Below, piece after piece: positions 1 through 5,763 of a DNA stretch of 7,423 nt (its first letter is position 1; the number at the start of each line of letters is the position of its first letter). Source of the stretch: Pseudomonadota bacterium. Lineage in GTDB: Bacteria; Pseudomonadota; Gammaproteobacteria; Steroidobacterales; Steroidobacteraceae. The notes below the pieces were generated by a model, which saw nothing but the letters and a program-made list of their open reading frames with translations, had not been told where the DNA came from and searched no databases. The stretch spans positions 1 to 7,423 of the forward strand of contig JAKBCG010000120.1 in assembly GCA_021808035.1 (NCBI GenBank). Direction: 5' to 3'. Made by a program: the position numbers and the translations under genes.

Positions 1-316
1 TCGGCGCCGCCACCGCGGCGGGCGGCATCGTGCCCGCGGCGGGCGCGGGTCTGCGTCGCACGACCAGGCTCGGGCGCTTCGCCGCTCGCGTCGCGGTCTT
101 GCGGGCAGCCTTCTTCGCGGCGGGACGCGCCGTCTTCTTGGCGACCTTGCGCGCGACCTTGCGCGCGACCTTGCGCACGGCCTTGCGCGCCGTCTTCTTG
201 GCGACCTTGCGTGCGACCTTGCGCACCGCCTTGCGCGCGGTGGTCCGCCGCACGGACTTCTTCGCGCGCTTCGCGACGTTCCTCGCCTTCTTCTTCGTCT
301 TGGATTTCTTAGCCAT
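1..316 (-). CDS. Histone H1-like Lys/Arg/Ala-rich repeat protein (C-terminus beyond left edge)
   Basis: Reading the minus strand from the ATG at 316-314 gives at least 105 codons without a stop, running off position 1. The product begins MAKKSKTKKKARNVAKRAKK and is extremely basic. Residues 29-64 are two repeats built on KAVRKVARKVAKKTAR; the second has one extra KVAR module. From about residue 82 it changes to a Pro/Ala/Val-rich stretch, so a second domain may follow off the window. GAGGAG (complement of 327-332) lies about 10 bases before the ATG and supports this start. Composition and repeats match bacterial histone H1-like or AlgP-like DNA-binding proteins, which bind DNA through a disordered basic tail and act in the nucleoid; that role is inferred from composition only. 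The plus-strand frame across it is an Ala/Leu/Phe/Arg-rich shadow. The gene is divergent from the rraA-like gene. Confidence 0.8.
   Translation of the reverse strand, partial: MAKKSKTKKKARNVAKRAKKSVRRTTARKAVRKVARKVAKKTARKAVRKVARKVARKVAKKTARPAAKKAARKTATRAAKRPSLVVRRRPAPAAGTMPPAAVAAP
127..240 (-). repeat. 48/60-bp coding repeat inside the histone-like gene
   Basis: The segment beginning cgtcttcttggcgaccttgc occurs at 131 and again at 191, with nearly identical flanks. One copy spans about 48 bases and the other 60, differing by one extra 12-base module (gcgcgacctt plus two bases). In protein this is a 16- versus 20-residue unit, the difference being one KVAR tetrapeptide. All length changes are multiples of 12, so the frame is kept. 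This looks like repeat growth by slippage or unequal recombination. Confidence 0.75.
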
Positions 317-494
317 GTTCAAACGTCTCCTCGCGGGTCGAGTCAACACGAACTGGTCTGGGCCACGATACGCGTCGCAGAGTAGCCCCGGAACGCATCG
401 CTTGTCATCTGGTTCCAAGCCGCGCGCAGTGGTAATAAATGGCGGCTGCGACCAACCGGCGCGAGGCGCCGTCCGATCCCAACGGAGGCACTGC
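317..494. other. Divergent intergenic region
   Basis: These 178 bases separate the minus-strand histone-like gene from the plus-strand rraA-like gene and must hold both promoters. An AT-rich patch (taataaat, 433-440) stands out from the GC-rich surroundings and lies about 55 bases before the rraA-like ATG, so it could be part of a -10 region. TTGTCA at 402-407 resembles a -35 but sits about 25 bases from that patch, which is too far. I see no convincing complete promoter, terminator or RNA gene here. Confidence 0.4.
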
Positions 495-1004
495 ATGAAG
501 ACCGCCGATCTCGTCGATGAACACGATGACCGGGTGCGCCTCTGCGACCTGCCCTGGCGACGGTTCGGCCGGGTGCGATCGTTCTGGGGACCGATCGCGA
601 CGGTGCGCTGCTTCGAGGACAACGCGCTGCTCAAGCGGACCCTCCAGGAACGCGGCGACGGCCGGGTGATGGTCGTCGACGGCGGGGGCTCGGTCCGACG
701 CGCATTGATCGGCGACCAGATCGCGGCGATCCTCGCGGCGAGCGGCTGGGCGGGGATCGTGCTCAACGGCGCGATTCGCGACTGCGCCGAGATCGACGCG
801 ATGTCCGTCGGCGTGTTCTGCCTCGGGACCACCCCGAAGAAGAGCGCGAAGGACGGTGGCGGGCACCGGGACGTTCCAATCGAATTCGGCGGCGTCGAGT
901 TCCGGCCCGGAGGATACGTCTATTGCGACGCCGACGGGGTGCTGGTGTCCGCCGAACGGCTGCTCGCTCGCCCCGAGGCGACCGCCGCGCCGCACCCGGG
1001 CTAG
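495..1004 (+). CDS. RraA-family protein, probable HMG/CHA aldolase-like enzyme
   Basis: The 169-residue product matches the RraA fold in length (E. coli RraA is 161) and motifs: CFEDNALLK (39-47), a VVDGGGSVRRALIGD block (60-74), NGAIRD (91-96), then GTTPKKSAKDGGG and a FGGVEFRPG stretch. G73-D74 followed by exactly 20 residues and R95-D96 fits the GD-X20-RD signature of class II pyruvate aldolases (4-hydroxy-4-methyl-2-oxoglutarate aldolase, also an oxaloacetate decarboxylase), in which these residues bind the divalent metal and pyruvate. E. coli RraA, the RNase E inhibitor, lacks this signature, so an aldolase or decarboxylase role is more likely than pure RNase E regulation. The start is fixed by GGAGG (484-488), six bases before the ATG. 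The frame stays open far upstream, but only antisense to the histone-like gene. It appears to be a single-gene unit. Confidence 0.88.
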   Translation: MKTADLVDEHDDRVRLCDLPWRRFGRVRSFWGPIATVRCFEDNALLKRTLQERGDGRVMVVDGGGSVRRALIGDQIAAILAASGWAGIVLNGAIRDCAEIDAMSVGVFCLGTTPKKSAKDGGGHRDVPIEFGGVEFRPGGYVYCDADGVLVSAERLLARPEATAAPHPG

Positions 1005-1112
1005 CCGGCGCGGGCGAGGGACGGACGGACGCGTGCGCCCCGGGGGGGGGGCGTCGCTGGAGTTGCACGAAGGGATCCCGTACGCTGCGCGCTGCCGACT
1101 CGACGAGCGCCG
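1005..1112. other. Intergenic spacer with a G10 homopolymer
   Basis: This 108-base gap contains a run of ten G (1042-1051) directly after four C. CGCCCC (1036-1041) can pair with GGGGCG (1048-1053) as a strong hairpin, but no T-tract follows, so it is not a classic intrinsic terminator. The short direct iteration ggacggacgg lies just upstream. No promoter for the next gene is obvious. Confidence 0.5.
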
Positions 1113-1763
1113 ATGGCCGAAGACAACCCCCCCGAAATCGTCCGCCCTTTCCACGACGTGTGGCTGCGCCCCCGCCGCGTCGCCCGCGAACTGGCGTCGA
1201 CGCCGGTCGGGCGCGCCGACTACCTGCTCGGCGCGGCGCAAGGCATCCTCAACTGGCTCGTGCTGAGCCGCGTGCAATCGGTCGGCGCGACCGCAGGCGT
1301 CGGCACGATTCTCGGGCGCGCGCTGGTCGTCGGACCGCTCGCCGGCATCGTCGGCATGTACTTGATGGCCGCGGTGTACCTGCGGCTCGGCCGGCGCCTC
1401 GGCGGCACAGCCTCCCGGGCCCAGCTCATTCACGTGCTCGCGTACAGCGGAGCGCCGATGCTCGCGTCGCTGCTGTTGTGGCTGTTGACCGCCGCGCTCG
1501 CCGGCCGCGCGGTGTTCTTCGCGAGCCCCCGCGCCGGTCTCGAACCGTTCGTCCTGCTGTTGCTGCGGCTGCAGATCATCGTCCACGGAATCCTGGTCGG
1601 CTGGAGCCTGCTGCTGCAGGTGATGGGCTTGAGCGAGGCCGAGCGCCTGCCGATCGGCCGTACGTTCGGGGTCTGGGTCCTCGGCCAGGCCCTCGTGCTG
1701 CTCGCGCTGCTGCTGTTGCGGATGCTGCTGCTCACCGCGCTCTCCCACCCGCTACCCGCTTGA
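1113..1763 (+). CDS. Yip1-like multi-spanning membrane protein
   Basis: The product has 216 residues. A short polar N-terminus includes VWLRPRRVARELAST (16-30), resembling the region before the first helix in bacterial Yip1-domain proteins. Hydrophobic segments follow at roughly 37-55 (weak), 66-92, 104-130, 146-171 and 183-210, so about four or five membrane helices in the inner membrane. LIHVLAYSGAP (105-115) fits the conserved Yip1-domain core around the central helix. No catalytic motif is visible. Bacterial members have no firmly established biochemical role, so none is assigned. The ATG at 1113 is the only sensible start before the hydrophobic region; the ribosome site is weak. The gene stands alone, 150 bases before argR. 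The family call rests on pattern memory and is moderate; the membrane call is strong. Confidence 0.72.
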   Translation: MAEDNPPEIVRPFHDVWLRPRRVARELASTPVGRADYLLGAAQGILNWLVLSRVQSVGATAGVGTILGRALVVGPLAGIVGMYLMAAVYLRLGRRLGGTASRAQLIHVLAYSGAPMLASLLLWLLTAALAGRAVFFASPRAGLEPFVLLLLRLQIIVHGILVGWSLLLQVMGLSEAERLPIGRTFGVWVLGQALVLLALLLLRMLLLTALSHPLPA

Positions 1764-1815
1764 GGCCGCGCGCTCGCCGGCGCCGCGCCGATCGTCGACC
1801 GCCGCGCACCGCGCG

Positions 1816-1849
1816 CCGTTCCGGGCGAGACGCCGTTCCCGGCGAAACG
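1816..1849. repeat. Tandem 17-bp direct repeat upstream of the argR promoter
   Basis: CCGTTCCGGGCGAGACG (1816-1832) is followed immediately by CCGTTCCCGGCGAAACG (1833-1849); 15 of 17 bases are identical. The second copy ends seven bases before the -35 hexamer. Nearly two helical turns of spacing and promoter-proximal placement would suit a protein-binding site, but chance in GC-rich sequence is possible. Confidence 0.6.
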
Positions 1850-1856
1850 CGGGTGT

Positions 1857-1885
1857 TTGACAGCGCATGCATTTTTATGCAGCAT
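1857..1885 (+). promoter_or_regulatory. Probable sigma-70 promoter of the arginine operon
   Basis: TTGACA at 1857-1862 is a perfect -35 hexamer. At 17-base spacing the -10 position is CAGCAT (1880-1885), which matches the consensus at only three positions. Transcription would start near 1892, before the argR ATG at 1915. The spacer and -10 lie inside the ARG-box palindromes, so ArgR binding should block RNA polymerase. Confidence 0.6.
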
Positions 1886-1902
1886 GGCTGCGAATTTATG
1901 CA
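1868..1902. promoter_or_regulatory. Two tandem ARG boxes (ArgR operator)
   Basis: TGCATTTTTATGCA (1868-1881) is a perfect inverted repeat of TGCAT around four T. TGCGAATTTATGCA (1889-1902) is a second copy with one half-site mismatch. Both have the 5+4+5 layout of the E. coli ARG box (TGAAT-4-ATTCA), with C replacing A at the third position. Their centres are 21 bases apart, the same as two 18-bp E. coli boxes separated by 3 bp, which bind one ArgR hexamer. Their position over the spacer, -10 and start region predicts arginine-dependent repression of the operon and of argR itself. Confidence 0.85.
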
Positions 1903-1914
1903 CCCCCCGACGCC

Positions 1915-2376
1915 ATGCTCCGCAGCTTGACCGATTCGACCGACGCGTCGGCGCGGCGCAGTCTGCTCGCGAAGATCCTGCGCGAACGCACGATCGAGCG
2001 TCAGGCCGAGCTCGTCGAGGTGCTGCGCAAGCGCGGGCATCGCGCGACCCAGTCGAGCGTGAGCCGGGACCTGCGCGAGCTCGGCGTCGCGAAGCTCGGC
2101 CGCCGCTACGTGCTCACCGACGAGGCGGCCCGCTCGATCGGCGACTTCTCGGCGCTGCGCCCGTTCGTGACCTCCCGGGTCACCGCGGGCGCAAACCTCA
2201 CGGTGCTGAAGACGAAGATCGGCACGGCCCAGAGCGTCGCGGTGGCGATCGACGCGGCTGCCTGGCCGGAGGTGGTCGGCACCCTGTCCGGTGACGACAC
2301 GATATTCATCGCCACCCGCGGCGCGCGCGAGCAGCGTCGACTCGGTGAACGACTGCTCGCGGCCCTCGGTCGGTAG
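1915..2376 (+). CDS. argR: Arginine repressor ArgR
   Basis: The 153-residue product is close to the family's usual 150-156. The N-terminal winged helix-turn-helix includes RQAELVEVLRKRGHRATQSSVSRDL (29-53), matching the ArgR DNA-reading region (Q-S-x-V-S-R-D). The C-terminal arginine-binding and hexamerisation domain shows GTAQSVAVAID (103-113) and GTLSGDDTIFI (122-132); the paired Asp (127-128) corresponds to the residues that bind L-arginine in E. coli ArgR. An upstream in-frame ATG at 1867 is rejected because it falls inside the ARG boxes, before the expected transcript start, and would add 16 non-family residues. No clear ribosome site precedes 1915 and the leader would be only about 23 bases. 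It is the first gene of the operon, eight bases before argG, so it is probably autoregulated. It may act as an activator elsewhere, which the sequence cannot show. Confidence 0.93.
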   Translation: MLRSLTDSTDASARRSLLAKILRERTIERQAELVEVLRKRGHRATQSSVSRDLRELGVAKLGRRYVLTDEAARSIGDFSALRPFVTSRVTAGANLTVLKTKIGTAQSVAVAIDAAAWPEVVGTLSGDDTIFIATRGAREQRRLGERLLAALGR

Positions 2377-2384
2377 AGAAACCC

Positions 2385-3611
2385 ATGACAACGAATTCCT
2401 CGACGGGCACCGAGCCCATCCTTCTCGCTTTCTCCGGCGGGCTCGACACCTCGTTCCTCGTGCCCTGGCTCACCGAGACCTACGGTCGCCCGGTGATCAC
2501 GGTCACCGTGGACACCGGCGGGATCGACGCCGAGGCGGCACGCCGGCTCGCGGATCGCGCCGCGGCGCTCGGCGCGGTCGACCATCGACTGATCGACGCG
2601 CGCACCGACTACTTCGAACAGGTGCTGAAGTACCTGGTCATGGGCAACGTCCGGCGCGGACAGCTGTATCCGCTGTGCGTCGGCGCCGAGCGCGTGCTGC
2701 AGGCGCAGACGATCGCGCAACTCGCGGTCGCGATGAACACGCGGATGGTCGCGCACGGGTGCACGGCCGCGGGCAACGATCAGGTGCGCTTCGAGGTTGC
2801 GCTGCGCACGCTCGCGCCGGACCTGGAGATCATCGCGCCAGTCCGAGACCGCGCGTTCAAGCGACCCGAGCAGCTCGAGTATCTGGAGAAGCGGCGGCTG
2901 CCGATTCCGCCCTTCGGCGCTGCGTATTCGGTGAATCGAGGCCTGTGGGGCGTGACGATCGGCGGCAAGGAGACCCTGACCTCGGCGGGCTCGATTCCCG
3001 AGTCGGCGTGGGTTCTGTCGAAGGACGCGTTCACGAGCCCGCGCGCGGCGACCCGTCACGTGATCGGCTTCGAGCGCGGCGTGCCGGTGTCGCTGGACCG
3101 CGAGCGGCTGACGCCGGTCGCGGTGATCGAACGCCTCGAGACGCTCGCGGGTCCGTACGGGATCGGCCGCGGAATCCATCTCGGGGACACCGTGATCGGG
3201 ACCAAGGGCCGGGTGGCGTTCGAGGCGCCGGCGGCGGAGGTTCTGCTGACCGCGCATCGCGAGCTCGAAAAGCTCGTGCTGACCGCGAAGCAGGCGCGCA
3301 TCAAGGAAATGCTCGCGCAGCCCTACGGCGACATGGTCCACGAGGGCCAGCACCTCGACCCCGCTTGCCGCGACATCGAATCGCTCCTCACGTCCTCGCA
3401 GGCGCGCGTGACCGGGGAGGTCACCGTGTTGTTGCGGCCCGGCTCGGTGTTCGTCGAGGGCGTCGTGTCCGATTTCTCGCTGATGGCGGCCTCGAAGGGC
3501 GTCTACGGCGAGTCGGCGGGCGAATGGACGCCGGCCGACGCGCTCGGCCATTCGAAGATCCTCGCGCTGCCCGGCATCTTCTACCAGCGGGCCGGGAGCG
3601 CCGCGCGATGA
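2385..3611 (+). CDS. argG: Argininosuccinate synthase
   Basis: This cytosolic enzyme joins citrulline and aspartate with ATP, giving argininosuccinate, AMP and pyrophosphate. The 408-residue product has the PP-loop ATPase motif AFSGGLDTSF (15-24), a VDTGG segment (42-46) and the substrate-binding stretch GNDQVRFE (130-137), then YSVNRGLWG (181-189) and GGKETLTSAGSIPESAW (193-209) of the synthetase domain; length is normal for the family. The usual GATGKGNDQVRF reads GCTAAGNDQVRF here, a variant I associate with Bacteroidetes-like ArgG (from memory). The first ten residues (MTTNSSTGTE) look disordered and resemble the start of ArgD. The ATG follows the argR stop by eight bases with a weak GAGA ribosome site. 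Its TGA overlaps the next ATG (ATGA at 3608), implying translational coupling. Confidence 0.96.
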   Translation: MTTNSSTGTEPILLAFSGGLDTSFLVPWLTETYGRPVITVTVDTGGIDAEAARRLADRAAALGAVDHRLIDARTDYFEQVLKYLVMGNVRRGQLYPLCVGAERVLQAQTIAQLAVAMNTRMVAHGCTAAGNDQVRFEVALRTLAPDLEIIAPVRDRAFKRPEQLEYLEKRRLPIPPFGAAYSVNRGLWGVTIGGKETLTSAGSIPESAWVLSKDAFTSPRAATRHVIGFERGVPVSLDRERLTPVAVIERLETLAGPYGIGRGIHLGDTVIGTKGRVAFEAPAAEVLLTAHRELEKLVLTAKQARIKEMLAQPYGDMVHEGQHLDPACRDIESLLTSSQARVTGEVTVLLRPGSVFVEGVVSDFSLMAASKGVYGESAGEWTPADALGHSKILALPGIFYQRAGSAAR

Positions 3612-4696
3612 GCGGCATGCGCACGGTGCTCGTCGACAAGCTCGCGTCGGTCACGCAGGCCTGCGGTTTGTCGCACGAAGTCCGGATCTCCCCGGACATC
3701 ACCTGCGAGGAAGGCAACCTCCTCGTCGTCGAGGTGTTGAACGACAAGTCGACCTACAACACGCTCGAGTTGACGAGCGGACGGATGGCGAAGGTGTCGC
3801 GTGGCGACGTCGTGGTCGGCGCGCTCGGCCACCGCCGGGCGCTGTTCGGGTATTCCGGCCACATCCCGCCGAGCCTCGAGCCGGGGGACGTGATTCAGAT
3901 GCTCAACATCGGCGGCGTGCTCGGCATCTGCGACTCCGCGACACAGGACAAGGGCAAGCCGTTCGATTGTCGGGTGCTCGGCGCCGTGCTGACGTTCCCG
4001 TATCTCGGCGAGCGGATCGGGATCCCCGCGAAGGCCGGCTACCAGCGTCTCGATCCGGCCGCGCCGCTCGACGTGCGCGGCGTGCCGGTCGTCGCGCTCG
4101 CCGGCACCTGCATGGAAGCCGGCAAGACCGCGGCCGCGGCGGCGATCATCGCCAGGATGCGGCACCGGGGGCTCGTCGTGGACGCCTTCAAGGCGACCGG
4201 CGTCTCGCTGCGCCGGGACATCCTCGCTTTCGAGGACGCGGGCGCCCGACGCACGATGATCTTCACCGATCTCGGCGTGGTCACGACGACCGAGAAGAAC
4301 GGTCCGGCGTTGACCCGCACGATGCTGACCGAGATGGCCTCGGGCACCCCGGACGCGATCGTCTTCGAACTCGGCGACGGCCTGCTCGGCGCGTACGGCG
4401 TCGAAGCGATCCTGCAGGACGCCGCGATCAAGCCGGCGCTGACCGCGGTCGTGCTGTCCGCGAACGACCCGGTCGCCGCATGGGGCGGGGTGAAGCTGCT
4501 GCGGGAGCACTTCGCGATCGAGCCCTGCGTCGTGACCGGCCCGGCGACCGACAACCAGGTCGGCGTGCAGATCATCCGCGACCGGATGGGCGTCGCCGCG
4601 TTCAACGCGATCAGCGATCCGGGCGCGCTCGGTGACCACATCCTCGCCGGACTTCGGATCCCGCGCCTCGCCGAGACGCGGGTCGCCGCCGAATGA
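3608..4696 (+). CDS. BioD/DUF1611-like P-loop protein of unknown function in the arginine operon
   Basis: The 362-residue product has two parts. Residues 1 to about 155 are rich in short beta-like segments and glycine turns (LLVVEVLNDKSTYNTLEL at 38-55; GDVVVGALGH at 66-75; GDVIQMLNIGGVLG at 93-106), suggesting a barrel-like domain I do not recognise. Residues from about 158 form a P-loop NTPase-like domain with GTCMEAGKT (166-174). Its spacing, G plus five residues plus GKT, is that of dethiobiotin synthetase (GTDTEVGKT) and resembles DUF1611 proteins, not a standard Walker A. FELGDGLLGAYG (253-264) may be the acidic loop after the Walker-B strand. It overlaps argG and argC by ATGA at both ends, so it is firmly part of the operon. 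The frame stays open back to 2291, but only across argG; the start at 3608 is chosen from the overlap and a GGGAG about ten bases upstream. A role in N-acyl-glutamate supply, carbamate or carboxylate activation, or regulation is possible; none is shown. Confidence 0.75.
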   Translation: MSGMRTVLVDKLASVTQACGLSHEVRISPDITCEEGNLLVVEVLNDKSTYNTLELTSGRMAKVSRGDVVVGALGHRRALFGYSGHIPPSLEPGDVIQMLNIGGVLGICDSATQDKGKPFDCRVLGAVLTFPYLGERIGIPAKAGYQRLDPAAPLDVRGVPVVALAGTCMEAGKTAAAAAIIARMRHRGLVVDAFKATGVSLRRDILAFEDAGARRTMIFTDLGVVTTTEKNGPALTRTMLTEMASGTPDAIVFELGDGLLGAYGVEAILQDAAIKPALTAVVLSANDPVAAWGGVKLLREHFAIEPCVVTGPATDNQVGVQIIRDRMGVAAFNAISDPGALGDHILAGLRIPRLAETRVAAE

Positions 4697-5754
4697 GCGC
4701 CCGAACCCCGGCCTACGTGCTCGGCGGCACGGGCTATGTCGCCGGCGAGCTGCTGCGCTTGATCGCGGCGCATCCCGCGCTCGAACTCGGCGGCATCCTG
4801 TCGGAAGGCCATTCCGCCACGCCGATCGCCGACGCGTTCCCGCACCTGCTCGGCGTCTATCGCGACCGGCGGTTCTCCGGAATCGAGGAGATCGACGCGG
4901 CGATCCGCGCCGCGTCCGCGGCCGCACTGTTCTCCGCGGCCCCGCACGGCGCCGCGGCGGCGACGATCGACCGCCTGCTGTCGGCGGCCGAGGCCGCCGG
5001 CACGCGGATCCACTGCGTCGACATCTCGGCGGACTTCCGCTACCGCAGCGCCGCCGCTTACGGCGCGGTCTACGGCCACGCGCATGCGGCACCGGCACGC
5101 ATCGCACAGTTCACCTGCGCGCTGCCCGAGCACCTCGGCACCGCGCCGACGCCGCACGTCGCCCATCCCGGCTGCTTCGCGTCGGCGGTCTTGCTCGCGA
5201 TCGTGCCGCTCCTCGCCGCCGATCTGGTCGAGCCGGTCCTGTTCGCGAGCGGCGTCACGGGCAGCACCGGGTCCGGACGCAAGCCGGTCGACGGCACGCA
5301 CCATCCGCGCCGTCACGGCGATCTGTACGCGTACAACCCGCTCACCCACCGTCACGTGCCGGAGATCCTCGCGTGCGCGGAGGCCGCGACCGGCGTCGCG
5401 GCGCAATTGCACTTCGTCCCGCACTCCGGGCCGTTCGCGCGCGGAATCCACGTGACGGTGCAGGCGCGGCTACGCCGGCCGAGCAGCGGCGCGAGCGTCC
5501 GTGAAGCCGTCGCGGCGTATTACGCGGGCCAGCCGTTCGTCCAGGTCGTGAGCGGGCCGCCGCGCATCAAGGACGTCGTCACGAGCAACACCGCGCATCT
5601 CGGCGTCGCCGCCGACGGTACGACCGTCGCGGTGATGTCGGTGCTCGACAACCTGACGAAGGGGGCGGCCGGCGGGGCGATTCAGTGGATGAACCGCTTG
5701 TTCGGGTTCGAGGAGGCCGCCGGACTCACGGCCCCCGCACCCGGCTGGACCTGA
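4693..5754 (+). CDS. argC: N-acyl-gamma-glutamyl-phosphate reductase
   Basis: ArgC reduces N-acyl-glutamyl 5-phosphate to the semialdehyde with NADPH. In the 353 residues are the Rossmann nucleotide loop VLGGTGYVAGELLRL (9-23), SADFRYR (112-118), the active-site cysteine in HPGCFASA (C161; the usual context is NPGCYPTA), HRHVPEI (219-225), PHSGPFARGIHVT (243-255) and the C-terminal DNLTKGAAGGAIQWMN (319-334). The segment GVTGSTGSGRKPVDGTHHP (187-205) is longer than the SGVSGAGRK of E. coli ArgC and closer to the LysY-like and non-enteric ArgC type. It could accept acetyl- or succinyl-glutamyl phosphate; the sequence alone does not decide. The start overlaps the preceding stop (ATGA at 4693), with no ribosome site of its own, so coupling is likely. 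It is followed nine bases later by argD. Confidence 0.95.
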   Translation: MSARTPAYVLGGTGYVAGELLRLIAAHPALELGGILSEGHSATPIADAFPHLLGVYRDRRFSGIEEIDAAIRAASAAALFSAAPHGAAAATIDRLLSAAEAAGTRIHCVDISADFRYRSAAAYGAVYGHAHAAPARIAQFTCALPEHLGTAPTPHVAHPGCFASAVLLAIVPLLAADLVEPVLFASGVTGSTGSGRKPVDGTHHPRRHGDLYAYNPLTHRHVPEILACAEAATGVAAQLHFVPHSGPFARGIHVTVQARLRRPSSGASVREAVAAYYAGQPFVQVVSGPPRIKDVVTSNTAHLGVAADGTTVAVMSVLDNLTKGAAGGAIQWMNRLFGFEEAAGLTAPAPGWT

Positions 5755-5763
5755 GAACCAACG

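Noticed and set aside
127..240. CRISPR array
   Set aside because: The repeats are contiguous coding repeats without unique spacers and translate as basic tetrapeptide modules.
30..494. Upstream extension of the rraA-like frame
   Set aside because: The extension is antisense to the histone-like gene and has a repetitive Ala/Leu/Arg/Phe composition. A strong GGAGG site marks the ATG at 495.
1036..1053. Intrinsic terminator of the rraA-like gene
   Set aside because: The hairpin is strong, but no T-tract follows it.
405..1748. 447-residue minus-strand open frame rich in Gln, Arg and Asp
   Set aside because: It is antisense to the Yip1-like and rraA-like genes and its Gln runs are the complement of CTG leucine codons. 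It is a GC-rich shadow frame.
1867..1914. Upstream in-frame ATG extending ArgR by 16 residues
   Set aside because: It lies inside the ARG boxes and upstream of the predicted transcript start, and the added residues have no family counterpart. The ATG at 1915 gives the normal ArgR length.
2106..3551. 481-residue minus-strand open frame
   Set aside because: It lies entirely antisense to argR and argG, has Arg/His/Asp-rich composition, and has no recognisable domain.
2291..3607. In-frame extension of the unknown gene back through argG (801 residues in total)
   Set aside because: The upstream part is out of frame across argG and has Arg-rich shadow composition. The ATGA overlap at 3608 is the natural start.
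3608..4696. Naming the unknown gene as bioD or dgcN
   Set aside because: Only the P-loop spacing and a few C-terminal features match. The N-terminal domain differs, and the context is arginine, not biotin or D-glutamate.
4039..5451. 470-residue minus-strand open frame, and a similar one at 5470-6891
   Set aside because: Both are antisense to confidently identified arg genes and have typical high-GC shadow composition.
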